A stretch of 64,000 nucleotides of DNA from UBA7446 sp049596455 (GTDB taxonomy: Bacteria > Bacteroidota > Bacteroidia > Flavobacteriales > Flavobacteriaceae): the NCBI GenBank assembly GCA_049596455.1, contig JBMYLP010000005.1:39277-103276 (forward strand), given 5' to 3'. Made by a program: the position numbers and the translations under genes. Each line of letters starts with the position of its first letter. Within the stretch, counting starts at the first letter, position 1. This document shows positions 34,185 to 42,904 of this stretch, in pieces. The notes under the pieces were generated by a model. That model had not been told where the DNA came from. It saw only the letters and a list, made by a program, of their open reading frames with translations, and searched no databases.

Positions 34185-35279
34185 ATGGAAAAAACTGAAC
34201 TGATTGCTACACTCGCCCTGCCAAAAATGCCCAAAGTTGGGTGTATTACCGCCCGAAAACTCATTCGTCATTTTGGAAGCGCTGCTGCTGTTTTTGAAAA
34301 TATCAAGCACACAAATGAGTCGCCTTATCAATCCATTTCAAAAGTTTTTAAAGGCCCTGAAAAACATCAAGTTGTTAGGGCAGCTGAAAAAGAAGTTGCG
34401 CTTATGGAAAAGTGCAACATCAATTGGATTTCCTATTTAGATACTGCCTTTCCTACACCGCTAAACCAATGTGCAGATGCGCCACTTGTGTTGTTTTACT
34501 CTGGACAACCTTTTCCTCCAACTACTAGAGTTGTTAGTATTGTAGGAACACGGCAACCAAGTGCACAAGGCAAGGCTTTTGTAAAGCAGTTGGTAGCAGA
34601 ACTTGCCCCATATCAGCCCATAATTGTATCGGGGTTTGCCTATGGCATTGACATCGAAGCACAACTTGCAGCACTTGACAATGGGTTGGTTACTTTTGGT
34701 TGTTTTGGTCACGGTATTTTAGGATGCTATCCCAAGCAGCACGCCAGATACCGAAAACGCATAGAAGAAACAGGTGGTTTTTTGTCGGAAGTTTGGGCAA
34801 ATGAGCCCTTTCAACGATCACATTTTTTGCAGCGCAATCGCATTATTGCAGGTTTGGCACAAGCCACTATAATTGTAGAGTCAAGAGAAAAAGGCGGTGC
34901 GCTGACCACCGCACAATATGCGCTTAGCTATCAGCGTGATGTATTTGCTGCGCCGGGCAGACCCACTGACGCTACCGCAAGCGGTTGTTTGGAACTTATC
35001 AAAAACAGACAAGCAGAATGCATAACAAGCGGCGAAGACGTAGCGCGAGCATTAGGGTGGAAACAACAGCAAAATCCAGCGCCGCAACCAAAACTTTTTG
35101 TGGAACTCAATGAAAAGGAAAAATGGGTGTTAAGCCATATGAGCAATGCCCCAAAACACATTGACCTTATTGCGTTAGACGCCACCCTTAGGGTAAGCGA
35201 AGTGGCAAGTGTTTTATTTCAACTGGAAATGAAAGGGGTTGTAATGGCGCAAGCTGGAAAACAGTTTAAATCGATTTAG
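34185..35279 (+). CDS. dprA: DNA-processing protein DprA (Smf)
   Basis: The 364-residue protein has the Rossmann-like DprA core with VVSIVGTRQPSAQGKAFVKQ (residues 116-135), IIVSGFAYGIDIEAQLAAL, and the later RNRIIAGLAQATIIVESREK and GGALTTAQYALSYQRDVFAA. N-terminal helix-hairpin-helix and C-terminal winged-helix-like DprA domains flank it. DprA loads RecA on incoming single-stranded DNA in natural transformation; recA is encoded 2 kb away on the other strand. The 3' end overlaps trpS by 14 nt. Confidence 0.94.
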   Translation: MEKTELIATLALPKMPKVGCITARKLIRHFGSAAAVFENIKHTNESPYQSISKVFKGPEKHQVVRAAEKEVALMEKCNINWISYLDTAFPTPLNQCADAPLVLFYSGQPFPPTTRVVSIVGTRQPSAQGKAFVKQLVAELAPYQPIIVSGFAYGIDIEAQLAALDNGLVTFGCFGHGILGCYPKQHARYRKRIEETGGFLSEVWANEPFQRSHFLQRNRIIAGLAQATIIVESREKGGALTTAQYALSYQRDVFAAPGRPTDATASGCLELIKNRQAECITSGEDVARALGWKQQQNPAPQPKLFVELNEKEKWVLSHMSNAPKHIDLIALDATLRVSEVASVLFQLEMKGVVMAQAGKQFKSI

Positions 35280-36249
35280 GCGAAAAGCCAATGTTTTTCC
35301 GCACACGCTGCAAAACCTCATGCGCAACCTTACGGGCTTTGTCAGCTCCTTTTTGGAGTTGCTCCTCCAATACTTCAGGTTGTTGCATGTAGGTGTCAAA
35401 CTGTGTTCTAGCTTCCGTAAAGCGATCTAAAATTGCTTCAAACAATGCTTGCTTTGCATGACCATATCCAAAACCTCCAGCTTCGTAATTGGCTCGCATG
35501 GTGGCAATCTCACTTTCGTTGGCAATAAGCGAATACAACGAAAATACCGTGCACGTATCTGGGTTTTTAGGTGCTTCCAGTGGTGTGCTATCAGTTGCTA
35601 TCGACATTACTTGCTTACGCAGCTTTTTCTCTGGTAAAAAAATGTCAATGGTATTGTCTTTGGATTTGCTCATTTTGCTGCCGTCTGTTCCCAAAACATA
35701 CTGCGTGTCGGTTTGGAGTTTTGCCTCTGGAAGCACAAAGGTCTCGCCATAAGCAGCATGAAAACGACTAGCGACATCCCGAGCCATTTCTATGTGTTGC
35801 AATTGATCTTTTCCAACCGGAACCCAATGCGCATCATACAGCAAAATATCTGCTGCCATAAGCATGGGATAGGTAAACAATCCAGCGTTTACGTCTTCCA
35901 GTCGGTCTGCTTTGTCTTTAAAAGAGTGTGCCAACGACAATCGGCTAAATGGAAAGCTACAATTTAAGTACCATGCCAATTCGGTTACTTCAGGCACATC
36001 CGACTGACGGTAAAAACAGGATTTTTCGGAGTCTAGTCCGCAAGCTAACCACGCTGCCGCAGTAGCTTGTGTATTCGCTCTAAGTTGTTCAGCATCTTTG
36101 ATTTGCGTTAGGGAATGCATGTCGGCAATAAACAAAAACGCTTCTTCGCTACTTTGTTTTGCCATGTCAATAGCTGGAAGAATAGCGCCTAATAAATTGC
36201 CCAAATGCGGGGTGCCTGTGCTTTGAATACCCGTAAGGATGCGTGCCAT
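35266..36249 (-). CDS. trpS: Tryptophan--tRNA ligase
   Basis: The 327-residue class I synthetase begins MARILTGIQSTGTPHLGNLL, with the HIGH-type motif as TPHLGN, and has KMSKSK near residue 195. Other conserved stretches are IADMHSLTQIKD and FTYPMLMAADILLYDAHWVP, then VGKDQLQHIEMARDVA. The listed start is preferred over a longer ATG at 36291, whose extra 14 residues are not family-like and cover the promoter. It is divergent from plsC. Confidence 0.95.
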   Translation of the reverse strand: MARILTGIQSTGTPHLGNLLGAILPAIDMAKQSSEEAFLFIADMHSLTQIKDAEQLRANTQATAAAWLACGLDSEKSCFYRQSDVPEVTELAWYLNCSFPFSRLSLAHSFKDKADRLEDVNAGLFTYPMLMAADILLYDAHWVPVGKDQLQHIEMARDVASRFHAAYGETFVLPEAKLQTDTQYVLGTDGSKMSKSKDNTIDIFLPEKKLRKQVMSIATDSTPLEAPKNPDTCTVFSLYSLIANESEIATMRANYEAGGFGYGHAKQALFEAILDRFTEARTQFDTYMQQPEVLEEQLQKGADKARKVAHEVLQRVRKNIGFSPKSI

Positions 36250-36265
36250 AGAAATTGTATCTGCA

Positions 36266-36273
36266 CAAAAATA
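36266..36273 (-). promoter_or_regulatory. -7 element TATTTTTG of trpS
   Basis: Exact TAnnTTTG on the minus strand, 16 nt before the trpS ATG. It forms a compact divergent pair with the plsC element 23 nt to the right. Confidence 0.45.
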
Positions 36274-36295
36274 ACGGATTTCACGCATCAATCGC

Positions 36296-36303
36296 TATTT
36301 TTG
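36296..36303 (+). promoter_or_regulatory. -7 element TATTTTTG of plsC, 5 nt before ATG
   Basis: Exact TAnnTTTG ending 5 nt before the ATG at 36309. This favours the shorter plsC start and a leaderless message. Confidence 0.45.
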
Positions 36304-36308
36304 ACACT

Positions 36309-37064
36309 ATGGTTTATGTCCGCAAGGCACTTTTAGGACTTTGGAACGTATGGTTTTACATATTAGCTGGCGTTGGGCTATTCCTTTGTTTTCCTTTTTT
36401 ATTGATTTGCCTCACGAGAGAAAAATGGTATGCTGGTATTTTCTATGCGGGGCGCTATTTTTGGTCGCCACTTATCATGCTGGGCATGGGGTTTATTCCC
36501 GTTATCAAGTATAACGCCAACATAGACTACAACAAACCGCATATGTTTATTGCCAACCACTTGAGTATGATTGACATCATGATGACGTTTATGACGATTC
36601 GAAAACCTGCGGTTTTTGTGGGGAAAATGGAATTGGACCGCATTCCTCTATTTGCTACCATTTATAAACGTGGTGCTATTTTAGTCAATCGCGATAGCGC
36701 ATCGAGTAGAAAAAATGTGTATGCGCAAGCCAAGCGCAAGATCGCATTGGGCTTTGGTATCATGATTTACCCCGAAGGTTTGGTGCCCGAGCCAGACGTT
36801 TTTTTAGCTCCTTTTAAAAATGGTGCATTTAGTATTGCTATTGAGCATCAAATCCCCATTGTTCCGATTACGCTTCCCGATTGTAAAAAGCGCTTCCCAT
36901 TTCAGTTTTCATACAAGTATTGGGTAGGAAAACCCGGCATTGTTCGTGCTAATGTACATGCCCCTGTAAGTACCCAAGGGCTGACGCAAGACGATATGCC
37001 TGCCCTAAAAGAACAGGTGTATCAGTTTATGAGCGAAGCACTCAAAAAAGAAGGGCATAAATAG
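36309..37064 (+). CDS. plsC: 1-acyl-sn-glycerol-3-phosphate acyltransferase
   Basis: The 251-residue membrane enzyme makes phosphatidic acid. The catalytic HX4D motif is in FIANHLSMIDIMM (His near 84), FVGKMELDRIPLFATIYKRG follows, and the substrate motif EGLVPEP occurs as IMIYPEGLVPEPDVFLAPFK. Two N-terminal membrane helices precede the catalytic domain. I chose the ATG at 36309; an ATG at 36255 would run through the divergent promoter. It ends 3 nt before the convergent recA stop. Confidence 0.92.
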   Translation: MVYVRKALLGLWNVWFYILAGVGLFLCFPFLLICLTREKWYAGIFYAGRYFWSPLIMLGMGFIPVIKYNANIDYNKPHMFIANHLSMIDIMMTFMTIRKPAVFVGKMELDRIPLFATIYKRGAILVNRDSASSRKNVYAQAKRKIALGFGIMIYPEGLVPEPDVFLAPFKNGAFSIAIEHQIPIVPITLPDCKKRFPFQFSYKYWVGKPGIVRANVHAPVSTQGLTQDDMPALKEQVYQFMSEALKKEGHK

Positions 37065-37067
37065 GGA

Positions 37068-38072
37068 TTATTCCGCTGCTGCGATAATGTCTTTAATCTT
37101 CCCCTCAATTTCTTCGGCAAGTTCTGGGTTGTCATCCAAAAGTGTTTTTACAGCATCTCTACCTTGACCCAATTTGGTGTCACCATAGCTAAACCATGAG
37201 CCGCTCTTTTTGATAATATCTGCCTCCACACCAATGTCTAGCAATTCGCCAATCCGCGAAATCCCCTTGCCGTACATGATGTCAAACTCCACCGTTTTGA
37301 ACGGAGGTGCTACTTTGTTTTTCACTACTTTGACTCGTGTTTTGTTCCCCATTACGGCGCCATTGGTGTCTTTAATTTGGGTAGAGCGTCTAATGTCTAA
37401 GCGCACCGAAGCGTAAAATTTTAGCGCATTTCCTCCCGTAGTGGTTTCGGGGTTGCCAAACATGATGCCAATTTTTTCTCGTAACTGATTGATAAAAATC
37501 ACGGTGCAATTTGTTTTGCTAATCGATGAGGTCAGTTTACGCAAAGCTTGCGACATCAATCGGGCGTGTAGTCCCATTTTAGAATCGCCCATTTCGCCTT
37601 CTATCTCGCTTTTAGGGGTAAGTGCTGCAACGGAATCTACCACCACAATATCTACTGCTCCCGAACGAATCAAGTTGTCTGCAATTTCTAGGGCTTGCTC
37701 TCCATGGTCGGGTTGTGAAATGATGAGGTCATCAATTTCCACGCCCAAGCTTTTGGCATAGTAGCGGTCAAAAGCGTGTTCAGCATCAATAAATGCAGCA
37801 ATGCCGCCTGCTTTTTGGCACTCGGCAATGGCGTGTAATGTCAGTGTTGTTTTTCCTGAAGACTCCGGTCCGTAGATTTCGACAACCCGTCCGCGTGGAT
37901 AACCTCCTACGCCCAACGCTACATCAAGTCCAAGCGAACCAGACGAGATAACCTCAACTTGCTCAATGACACTATCACCCATTTTCATTACGGTTCCTTT
38001 GCCGTAGGCTTTATCAAGTTTGTCTAACGTTAACTGAAGTGCTTTTAGTTTTGCGTCTTTTTCGTTACTCAT
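37068..38072 (-). CDS. recA: Recombinase RecA
   Basis: The 334-residue protein has Walker A as EIYGPESSGKTTLTLHAIAE (residues 65-84), Walker B as VDIVVVDSVAALTPKSE, loop L2 with NQLREKIGIMFGNPETTTGG and an acidic C-terminus shorter than that of E. coli RecA. It drives strand exchange and, in species with LexA, SOS induction. dprA (loader) and addAB (end processing) are in the same window but not in the same operon. An inverted repeat lies between its -7 box and start. Confidence 0.97.
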   Translation of the reverse strand: MSNEKDAKLKALQLTLDKLDKAYGKGTVMKMGDSVIEQVEVISSGSLGLDVALGVGGYPRGRVVEIYGPESSGKTTLTLHAIAECQKAGGIAAFIDAEHAFDRYYAKSLGVEIDDLIISQPDHGEQALEIADNLIRSGAVDIVVVDSVAALTPKSEIEGEMGDSKMGLHARLMSQALRKLTSSISKTNCTVIFINQLREKIGIMFGNPETTTGGNALKFYASVRLDIRRSTQIKDTNGAVMGNKTRVKVVKNKVAPPFKTVEFDIMYGKGISRIGELLDIGVEADIIKKSGSWFSYGDTKLGQGRDAVKTLLDDNPELAEEIEGKIKDIIAAAE

Positions 38073-38082
38073 GCTTCATTTT

Positions 38083-38101
38083 TTAGCTTCCTGCTAAGGT
38101 A
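38083..38101 (-). promoter_or_regulatory. recA promoter -7 like element with adjacent inverted repeat
   Basis: On the minus strand TACCTTAG (38094-38101) is one base away from TAnnTTTG and lies 21 nt before the recA ATG. TTAGC-N5-GCTAA (38083-38097) overlaps its downstream side, where a repressor would block RNA polymerase. Whether this is a damage-response operator is not known. Confidence 0.35.
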
Positions 38102-38125
38102 CAATTTTTCTATGGCACTGGCTTT

Positions 38126-38155
38126 TTTGTGCGCATTTTTAATTTGATACCTTTG
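38126..38155 (+). promoter_or_regulatory. Full Bacteroidota promoter of trhO-gldH-PBP1A
   Basis: TTTG (38126-38129), an 18-nt spacer and TACCTTTG (38148-38155) match the consensus TTTG-N17-23-TAnnTTTG in both halves. The start codon of trhO is 25 nt further on. It is the clearest complete promoter of the window. Confidence 0.7.
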
Positions 38156-38180
38156 CCCAGTAATCTTAATACTGTATAGC

Positions 38181-39218
38181 ATGCAACTGTACAACAAATT
38201 AAGCGCACAAGAACGCGCTGCCCTGATAGATGCGGCAGGTGAAGAACGCCTGACCCTATCGTTTTATGCCTACGCACACATTGGCAATCCGCAAGTGCTG
38301 CGGGATCATCTTTTTATTTCGTGGAGCGCCCTAGATGTTTTGGGGCGTATTTATGTGGCAAACGAGGGAGTAAATGCACAACTTTCGGTGCCTGCGCCCA
38401 AATTTGATGCCTTTAAATCACACCTAGATAGCATTGATTTTTTAAATGGTATTCGGCTTAATATTGCTATTGAGCAAGACAATAAATCGTTTTTAAAACT
38501 CAAAATAAAAGTGCGCAACAAAATTGTTGCAGATGGTTTGAATGATAACACTTTCGATGTGACGAACAAAGGTGTTCATGTAAATGCAGCCGAGTTTAAT
38601 GCACTTACCAGTCAAGACGATACCATAGTAGTGGATATGCGCAATCATTACGAAAGTGAAATTGGTCATTTTGAAGGGGCCATAACCCCTGATGTGGACA
38701 CGTTTCGCGACTCGTTACCCATCATCGAAGAAGACCTTTCTGAGCACAAGGAAGATAAAAACCTCGTGATGTATTGCACCGGAGGCATCCGTTGCGAAAA
38801 AGCTAGTGCCTACTTTAAACACAAAGGCTTTAAAAAGGTGTATCAACTTGAAGGGGGTATTATTGAATATGCCCGACAGGTTAAAAACCAAGGGCTTGAA
38901 AACAAGTTTGTTGGGAAGAATTTTGTGTTTGATGAGCGTCGTAGCGAGGCTATTTCAGATGAAGTCATTGCCACTTGTCACCAATGTGGTACGCCCTGCG
39001 ACACGCACGTCAATTGTGCCAACGAAGCATGTCATTTGTTGTTTATTCAATGCCCTTCTTGTGCCGAAAAATTTAACCATTGTTGCTCCGATGCTTGTGC
39101 CGAAATTGTTGCATTGCCCGAAGCCGAGCAAAAAGCACTGCGCAAAGGCAAGCACAACAGCAACAAAATCTTTAAAAAGGGCCGTGCCCATCACCTAAAG
39201 ACGATTCATCAGTCGTGA
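38181..39218 (+). CDS. trhO: Oxygen-dependent tRNA uridine(34) hydroxylase (rhodanese-like, TrhO/YceA)
   Basis: The 345-residue protein has the N-terminal YceA domain with FISWSALDVLGRIYVANEG, a rhodanese domain (about 130-225) with active Cys199 in VMYCTGGIRCEKASAYF, and a C-terminal Cys-rich part (CHQCGTPCD, CANEACHLLFIQCPSC, CCSDAC) that probably binds zinc. Members hydroxylate U34 of certain tRNAs with O2. The end overlaps gldH as GTGA, so gldH and the PBP gene are in the same unit. Confidence 0.93.
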   Translation: MQLYNKLSAQERAALIDAAGEERLTLSFYAYAHIGNPQVLRDHLFISWSALDVLGRIYVANEGVNAQLSVPAPKFDAFKSHLDSIDFLNGIRLNIAIEQDNKSFLKLKIKVRNKIVADGLNDNTFDVTNKGVHVNAAEFNALTSQDDTIVVDMRNHYESEIGHFEGAITPDVDTFRDSLPIIEEDLSEHKEDKNLVMYCTGGIRCEKASAYFKHKGFKKVYQLEGGIIEYARQVKNQGLENKFVGKNFVFDERRSEAISDEVIATCHQCGTPCDTHVNCANEACHLLFIQCPSCAEKFNHCCSDACAEIVALPEAEQKALRKGKHNSNKIFKKGRAHHLKTIHQS

Positions 39219-39697
39219 CAAAAACAGCTTTTCTTATTGCCTCAATGTTTTTATTGGTGGGTTGTTCCAACCCATCAGACTTGCTGTTTGAAACACTTCC
39301 AAAAGAGGGTTGGGAGCAAGACCAATGGGTAGCATTTAGCTATACACATCGCCTCCCCGAAAAAGAAGTTGCGCTCCATTGGGTATTACGCCACGACGAT
39401 GATTACCCCTTTTCAAATATTCATTTTATTGCCAATTGGCGCAACCCAAAAGGGGTTGAGGAGACCGACACGCTGAGCTATTTGTTGGCGCAGCCCGACG
39501 GCAAATGGTTAGGGAAAGGGCTCTATATTAAAGAACATCGTTTACCTTTTGTGGAACGCTTTTTGCTAGATGAGCCCGGAATATATCAGTTTCGCATACG
39601 CCCTGCGGTGCGGGCTACTGAAATGTTGGTTGCCGATAACATTTTACCTGGAATACATCAAATTGGAATTACCATAAACCCCATATCAAATGACTAG
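39215..39697 (+). CDS. gldH: Gliding motility lipoprotein GldH
   Basis: The 160-residue lipoprotein has a short signal with lipobox (FLLVGCSNPSD, Cys17) and the GldH pattern: EGWEQDQWVAFSYT, ALHWVLRHDDDYPFSNIHFI and LPFVERFLLDEPGIYQFRIR. GldH is needed for gliding and is linked to stability of GldK in the type IX secretion and gliding machinery of flavobacteria. It begins with GTG at the trhO stop and overlaps the PBP gene by 8 nt. No other gld gene is in the window. Confidence 0.88.
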   Translation: MTKTAFLIASMFLLVGCSNPSDLLFETLPKEGWEQDQWVAFSYTHRLPEKEVALHWVLRHDDDYPFSNIHFIANWRNPKGVEETDTLSYLLAQPDGKWLGKGLYIKEHRLPFVERFLLDEPGIYQFRIRPAVRATEMLVADNILPGIHQIGITINPISND

Positions 39698-41996
39698 AAA
39701 AAAAGGATACGGAAAATTTATACGGCTAATTTGGCTTGCGTTTGGCAGCCTTATTTTAGGCACTATCATCATTTTTGGCGCCGCATCGTTAGGGCTGCTA
39801 GGCCCCATGCCAGATTTCCGTCAATTGGAAAACCCAAAGACAAATTTGGCAACGCAAATTATTTCGGCTGATGATACCGTTTTGGGCAAGTTTTATTTTA
39901 ACGATAATCGAACGCCTATTTCATTTGACGAAATTCCTACAGAAATGATTGAAGCACTTGTTGCTACAGAAGATGAGCGTTTTTACAATCATTCTGGGAT
40001 TGATTATCGTGGCACGGCTCGCGCCTTATTTTATTTGGGCAAAAAAGGGGGTGCAAGTACCATTACGCAACAGCTTGCAAGGCAGCTTTTTGTGGGAGTG
40101 CGTTCACGAAATATTGCTGAAGCAATTACCCAAAAAATCAAGGAATGGGTTATTGCTATTAGGTTGGAGCGTCGCTACACCAAAAACGAAATCATTACCA
40201 TGTATCTCAACATTTATGATTTTAACTACAACGCGGATGGACTTCGTTCGGCGAGTTCGATTTATTTTTCAAAAAAACCTAGTGACTTGGATTTGAGCGA
40301 GTCTGCCATGCTTGTGGGAATGTTAAAAAATTCCTCCTTATACAATCCATTGCGAAGACCCGAAATGGTGCGCGAAAGGCGCAATATTGTGTATCAACAA
40401 ATGTTACGCAACAAGCTTATCAATGAAAAAGAACGCGACTCGCTAGCTGCACTTCCCATAACGCTTGACTTTAACCCGCAATCACACCGCGAAGGAATTG
40501 CCACCTATTTTAGAGCCTATTTGCAACAATTTATGCGAGGTTGGATTGCCGATAATCCAAAAGAAGACGGCAGCTTTTATAACCTTTACTTGGACGGGCT
40601 TAGTATTTACACCACAATAGACTCAAGACTGCAAACCTATGCAGAAGACGCTGTAGCAGCGCATATGCCCAACTTACAAAAAGAATTTTTTAGGCAAAAT
40701 AAACCCGAGTATAATGATATTGCCCCCTTTTTAGATGTAGAAAAGGACGAGATTGAAAACATCATGAATCAAGCGAAACGCAGGTCTGAACGTTGGCGCA
40801 AAATGAAAGCGCAAGGGCATGATGAACAAGCCATTTTAGCAAGTTTTGAAAAACCCACCCAAATGGAAGTGTTTAGTTGGAATGGAGATATTGATACTGT
40901 AATGACGCCTACCGACTCTATCAGATACTACAAACATTTTTTACGTACGGGCATGATGTCTATGGAACCGCAAACAGGACACGTAAAGGCATGGGTTGGA
41001 GGCATTAATTACCGTCATTTTCAGTTTGACCACGTCATGCAAGGGAAGCGGCAAATTGGGTCTACATTCAAGCCTTTTGTATATGCTTCTGCTATTGATC
41101 AACTAAAAGTATCACCTTGTGATTCCTTGCCCGATGGATATTATTGTGTAGAACCATCAAAATTTGGCGCACACGATGCTTGGTGTCCGAAAAATTCGGG
41201 AGATCGTTATATTGGAAAACGCACCCTAAAAAATGCCCTTGCCAATTCCGTAAATACCATAAGTGCACGATTGATTGATAAAGTGGGGACAAGACCCGTT
41301 GTAAACTTGGTTCGCAATTTGGGCGTTAGCTCACCCATTCCAAATGTTCCGGCCATTGCATTAGGCTCTGCTGACTTGAGTGTGTATGAAATGGTTGGTG
41401 CATATGCTGCTTTTGCCAACAAAGGAATTTATGTAAAGCCTGTACTCGTAACGCGAATTGAAGATAAAAACGGTACGGTTATTTATCAAGCGGCGCCTGA
41501 AACCAAGGATGTGTTGAGCGAGGAGTCTGCCTATGTAACCCTAAAATTACTTGAAGGAGTTACTGCATCGGGTTCTGGGGTGCGATTGCGACATCAAGGG
41601 GCAGATAAAACTAACCCGATTTTTAGAGATGTTGTTACGGGATATCCCTATGAATTTGACAATCCGATTGCTGGAAAAACAGGAACCACCCAAAATCAAA
41701 GTGATGGTTGGTTTATTGGTATGGTACCCAATTTAGCTACTGGCGTTTGGGTTGGTGGCGAAGACAGGTCTACACACTTTGAAACCATTGCTTACGGTCA
41801 GGGTGCCACCATGGCACTTCCTATTTGGGCAAATTATATGAAGTCTTGCTACGCAGATTCTACCTTGGTCATTTCGAAAGATGCATTTGAAGCGCCTGAT
41901 GATGTCTCTATTCCTTTAGATTGTGATTCGCTATCTGTTTCCCGTCAACAAAAATCCTTTTTTGAAGACGAAGACCTTAGTGATTTAGGGTTTTAG
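39690..41996 (+). CDS. Bifunctional penicillin-binding protein 1A
   Basis: The 768-residue class A PBP has an N-terminal membrane helix, a glycosyltransferase domain with catalytic Glu94 in ALVATEDERFYNH and GASTITQQLARQLF, and a transpeptidase domain with S458-T-F-K in QIGSTFKPFVYASA, SxN in ANSVNTISARL, and KTG in IAGKTGTTQNQSDGWFIG. It polymerises and cross-links peptidoglycan in the periplasm. Its order after gldH is seen in other flavobacteria. The end overlaps the convergent CYTH gene by 4 nt. Confidence 0.95.
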   Translation: MTRKKGYGKFIRLIWLAFGSLILGTIIIFGAASLGLLGPMPDFRQLENPKTNLATQIISADDTVLGKFYFNDNRTPISFDEIPTEMIEALVATEDERFYNHSGIDYRGTARALFYLGKKGGASTITQQLARQLFVGVRSRNIAEAITQKIKEWVIAIRLERRYTKNEIITMYLNIYDFNYNADGLRSASSIYFSKKPSDLDLSESAMLVGMLKNSSLYNPLRRPEMVRERRNIVYQQMLRNKLINEKERDSLAALPITLDFNPQSHREGIATYFRAYLQQFMRGWIADNPKEDGSFYNLYLDGLSIYTTIDSRLQTYAEDAVAAHMPNLQKEFFRQNKPEYNDIAPFLDVEKDEIENIMNQAKRRSERWRKMKAQGHDEQAILASFEKPTQMEVFSWNGDIDTVMTPTDSIRYYKHFLRTGMMSMEPQTGHVKAWVGGINYRHFQFDHVMQGKRQIGSTFKPFVYASAIDQLKVSPCDSLPDGYYCVEPSKFGAHDAWCPKNSGDRYIGKRTLKNALANSVNTISARLIDKVGTRPVVNLVRNLGVSSPIPNVPAIALGSADLSVYEMVGAYAAFANKGIYVKPVLVTRIEDKNGTVIYQAAPETKDVLSEESAYVTLKLLEGVTASGSGVRLRHQGADKTNPIFRDVVTGYPYEFDNPIAGKTGTTQNQSDGWFIGMVPNLATGVWVGGEDRSTHFETIAYGQGATMALPIWANYMKSCYADSTLVISKDAFEAPDDVSIPLDCDSLSVSRQQKSFFEDEDLSDLGF

Positions 41997-42460
41997 TTAG
42001 GAATACCATGCACTGCCAAATGGCTGTTGTAGTAGCGAATGTCGCCGGTAACTTCCACTCCAATCCAATCTGGTAATTCAATTTTTTGATTTGCGCTTTT
42101 GAGTTCAATTTCGGCTAGTATCAATCCTGACAACTCATGCTCAAACACATCTACCTCGAAAAGATATTCGTTGAACGGAACGTGATGTCGGGTTTTTTGG
42201 ATGCCTCCTGGAAGACAAAGCGGAAGTAAGGTGTTTGCATCATTTAGTGAAAGCTGTTTTTCCCACTCTGCGCGAGTAGTACCGTCGGAGGAAGAAGCTC
42301 CTTTTATGGTCAAAAAAGCAGTATTGTCTTGAATTCGCAGACGAACCGTTCGGGAAGGGTCAGCTGAAAGATACCCCTGAAAAATGGCAAATGAAGCGAT
42401 AGCCTCGTCAAGGCACGCTTGCACATTGCTGACTAAAAACTTACGTTCAATTTCTACCAT
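41993..42460 (-). CDS. CYTH domain protein (triphosphate tunnel metalloenzyme type)
   Basis: The 155-residue protein begins MVEIERKFLV, the ExExK motif of the CYTH family at residues 3-7. Alternating charged strands of the tunnel follow, with RTVRLRIQDNTAFLTIKG, RAEWEKQL, YLFEVDVFEHELSGLILAEI (EVD and EIE-type pairs). Such enzymes hydrolyse triphosphates or act as adenylate cyclase-like proteins; in bacteria the usual activity is tripolyphosphatase. The start was shortened from an upstream ATG to the family start. Confidence 0.9.
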   Translation of the reverse strand: MVEIERKFLVSNVQACLDEAIASFAIFQGYLSADPSRTVRLRIQDNTAFLTIKGASSSDGTTRAEWEKQLSLNDANTLLPLCLPGGIQKTRHHVPFNEYLFEVDVFEHELSGLILAEIELKSANQKIELPDWIGVEVTGDIRYYNSHLAVHGIPN

Positions 42461-42500
42461 TTTAGCTTTTGAGCCAAAGTACAAAATTGAACGCAATGAC

Positions 42501-42713
42501 CTACCACTCGTTGGCTTCCTTAAACAAGTAGTTTAGCGAAATAGAATAGGCTTCTCTATAGTCCTCCATTTGTACATCTGAATCATTGTACATGATGTTT
42601 TTGTTGCTACAATAGCTTTCAAACGAGTCTTTTATAAGCTTATCTATTTGGTCTTGTAACGAATGGTTGTTTATCAAACAGATTTTATAATGTTCAAGAT
42701 CTATGCGTTTCAT
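42501..42713 (-). CDS. Small hypothetical protein
   Basis: This 70-residue frame has an ATG start, no signal or membrane helix, and an acidic-hydrophobic helical look (NHSLQDQIDKLIKDSFESY and EDYREAYSISLNYLFKEANE). It ends 40 nt before the CYTH gene start on the same strand, so the two may be co-transcribed. I do not recognise a family. The 191 bp upstream (42714-42904) are AT-rich and hold no gene. Confidence 0.5.
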   Translation of the reverse strand: MKRIDLEHYKICLINNHSLQDQIDKLIKDSFESYCSNKNIMYNDSDVQMEDYREAYSISLNYLFKEANEW

Positions 42714-42904
42714 ATTATTTGCATTTACACAATTTTATTTCAAATGCTTTAAAAAAAACGCAACATATTGTTAACGAATTGTTTAGTGTTCAACAGTTAT
42801 AAACAACGCTGAATAGATATAACTTGCTAACATTGAGTGTGTTACTAAAAAGTAGCATTGTCACTATCAACAATTTTTGGCGGCTTTTGGTAGCGGTGAA
42901 GTTG
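42714..42904. other. 191-bp AT-rich intergenic region
   Basis: No reading frame of interest, no RNA-like hairpin with a U-run and no exact TAnnTTTG are visible between the small hypothetical gene and the S1/P1 nuclease gene, both on the minus strand. It should hold the promoter for the small gene and the end of the nuclease transcript. Confidence 0.3.

Noticed and set aside
36255..36308. Longer N-terminus for plsC
   Set aside because: The extra 18 codons run through the divergent promoter, including the exact -7 box at 36296-36303, and are not like the family.
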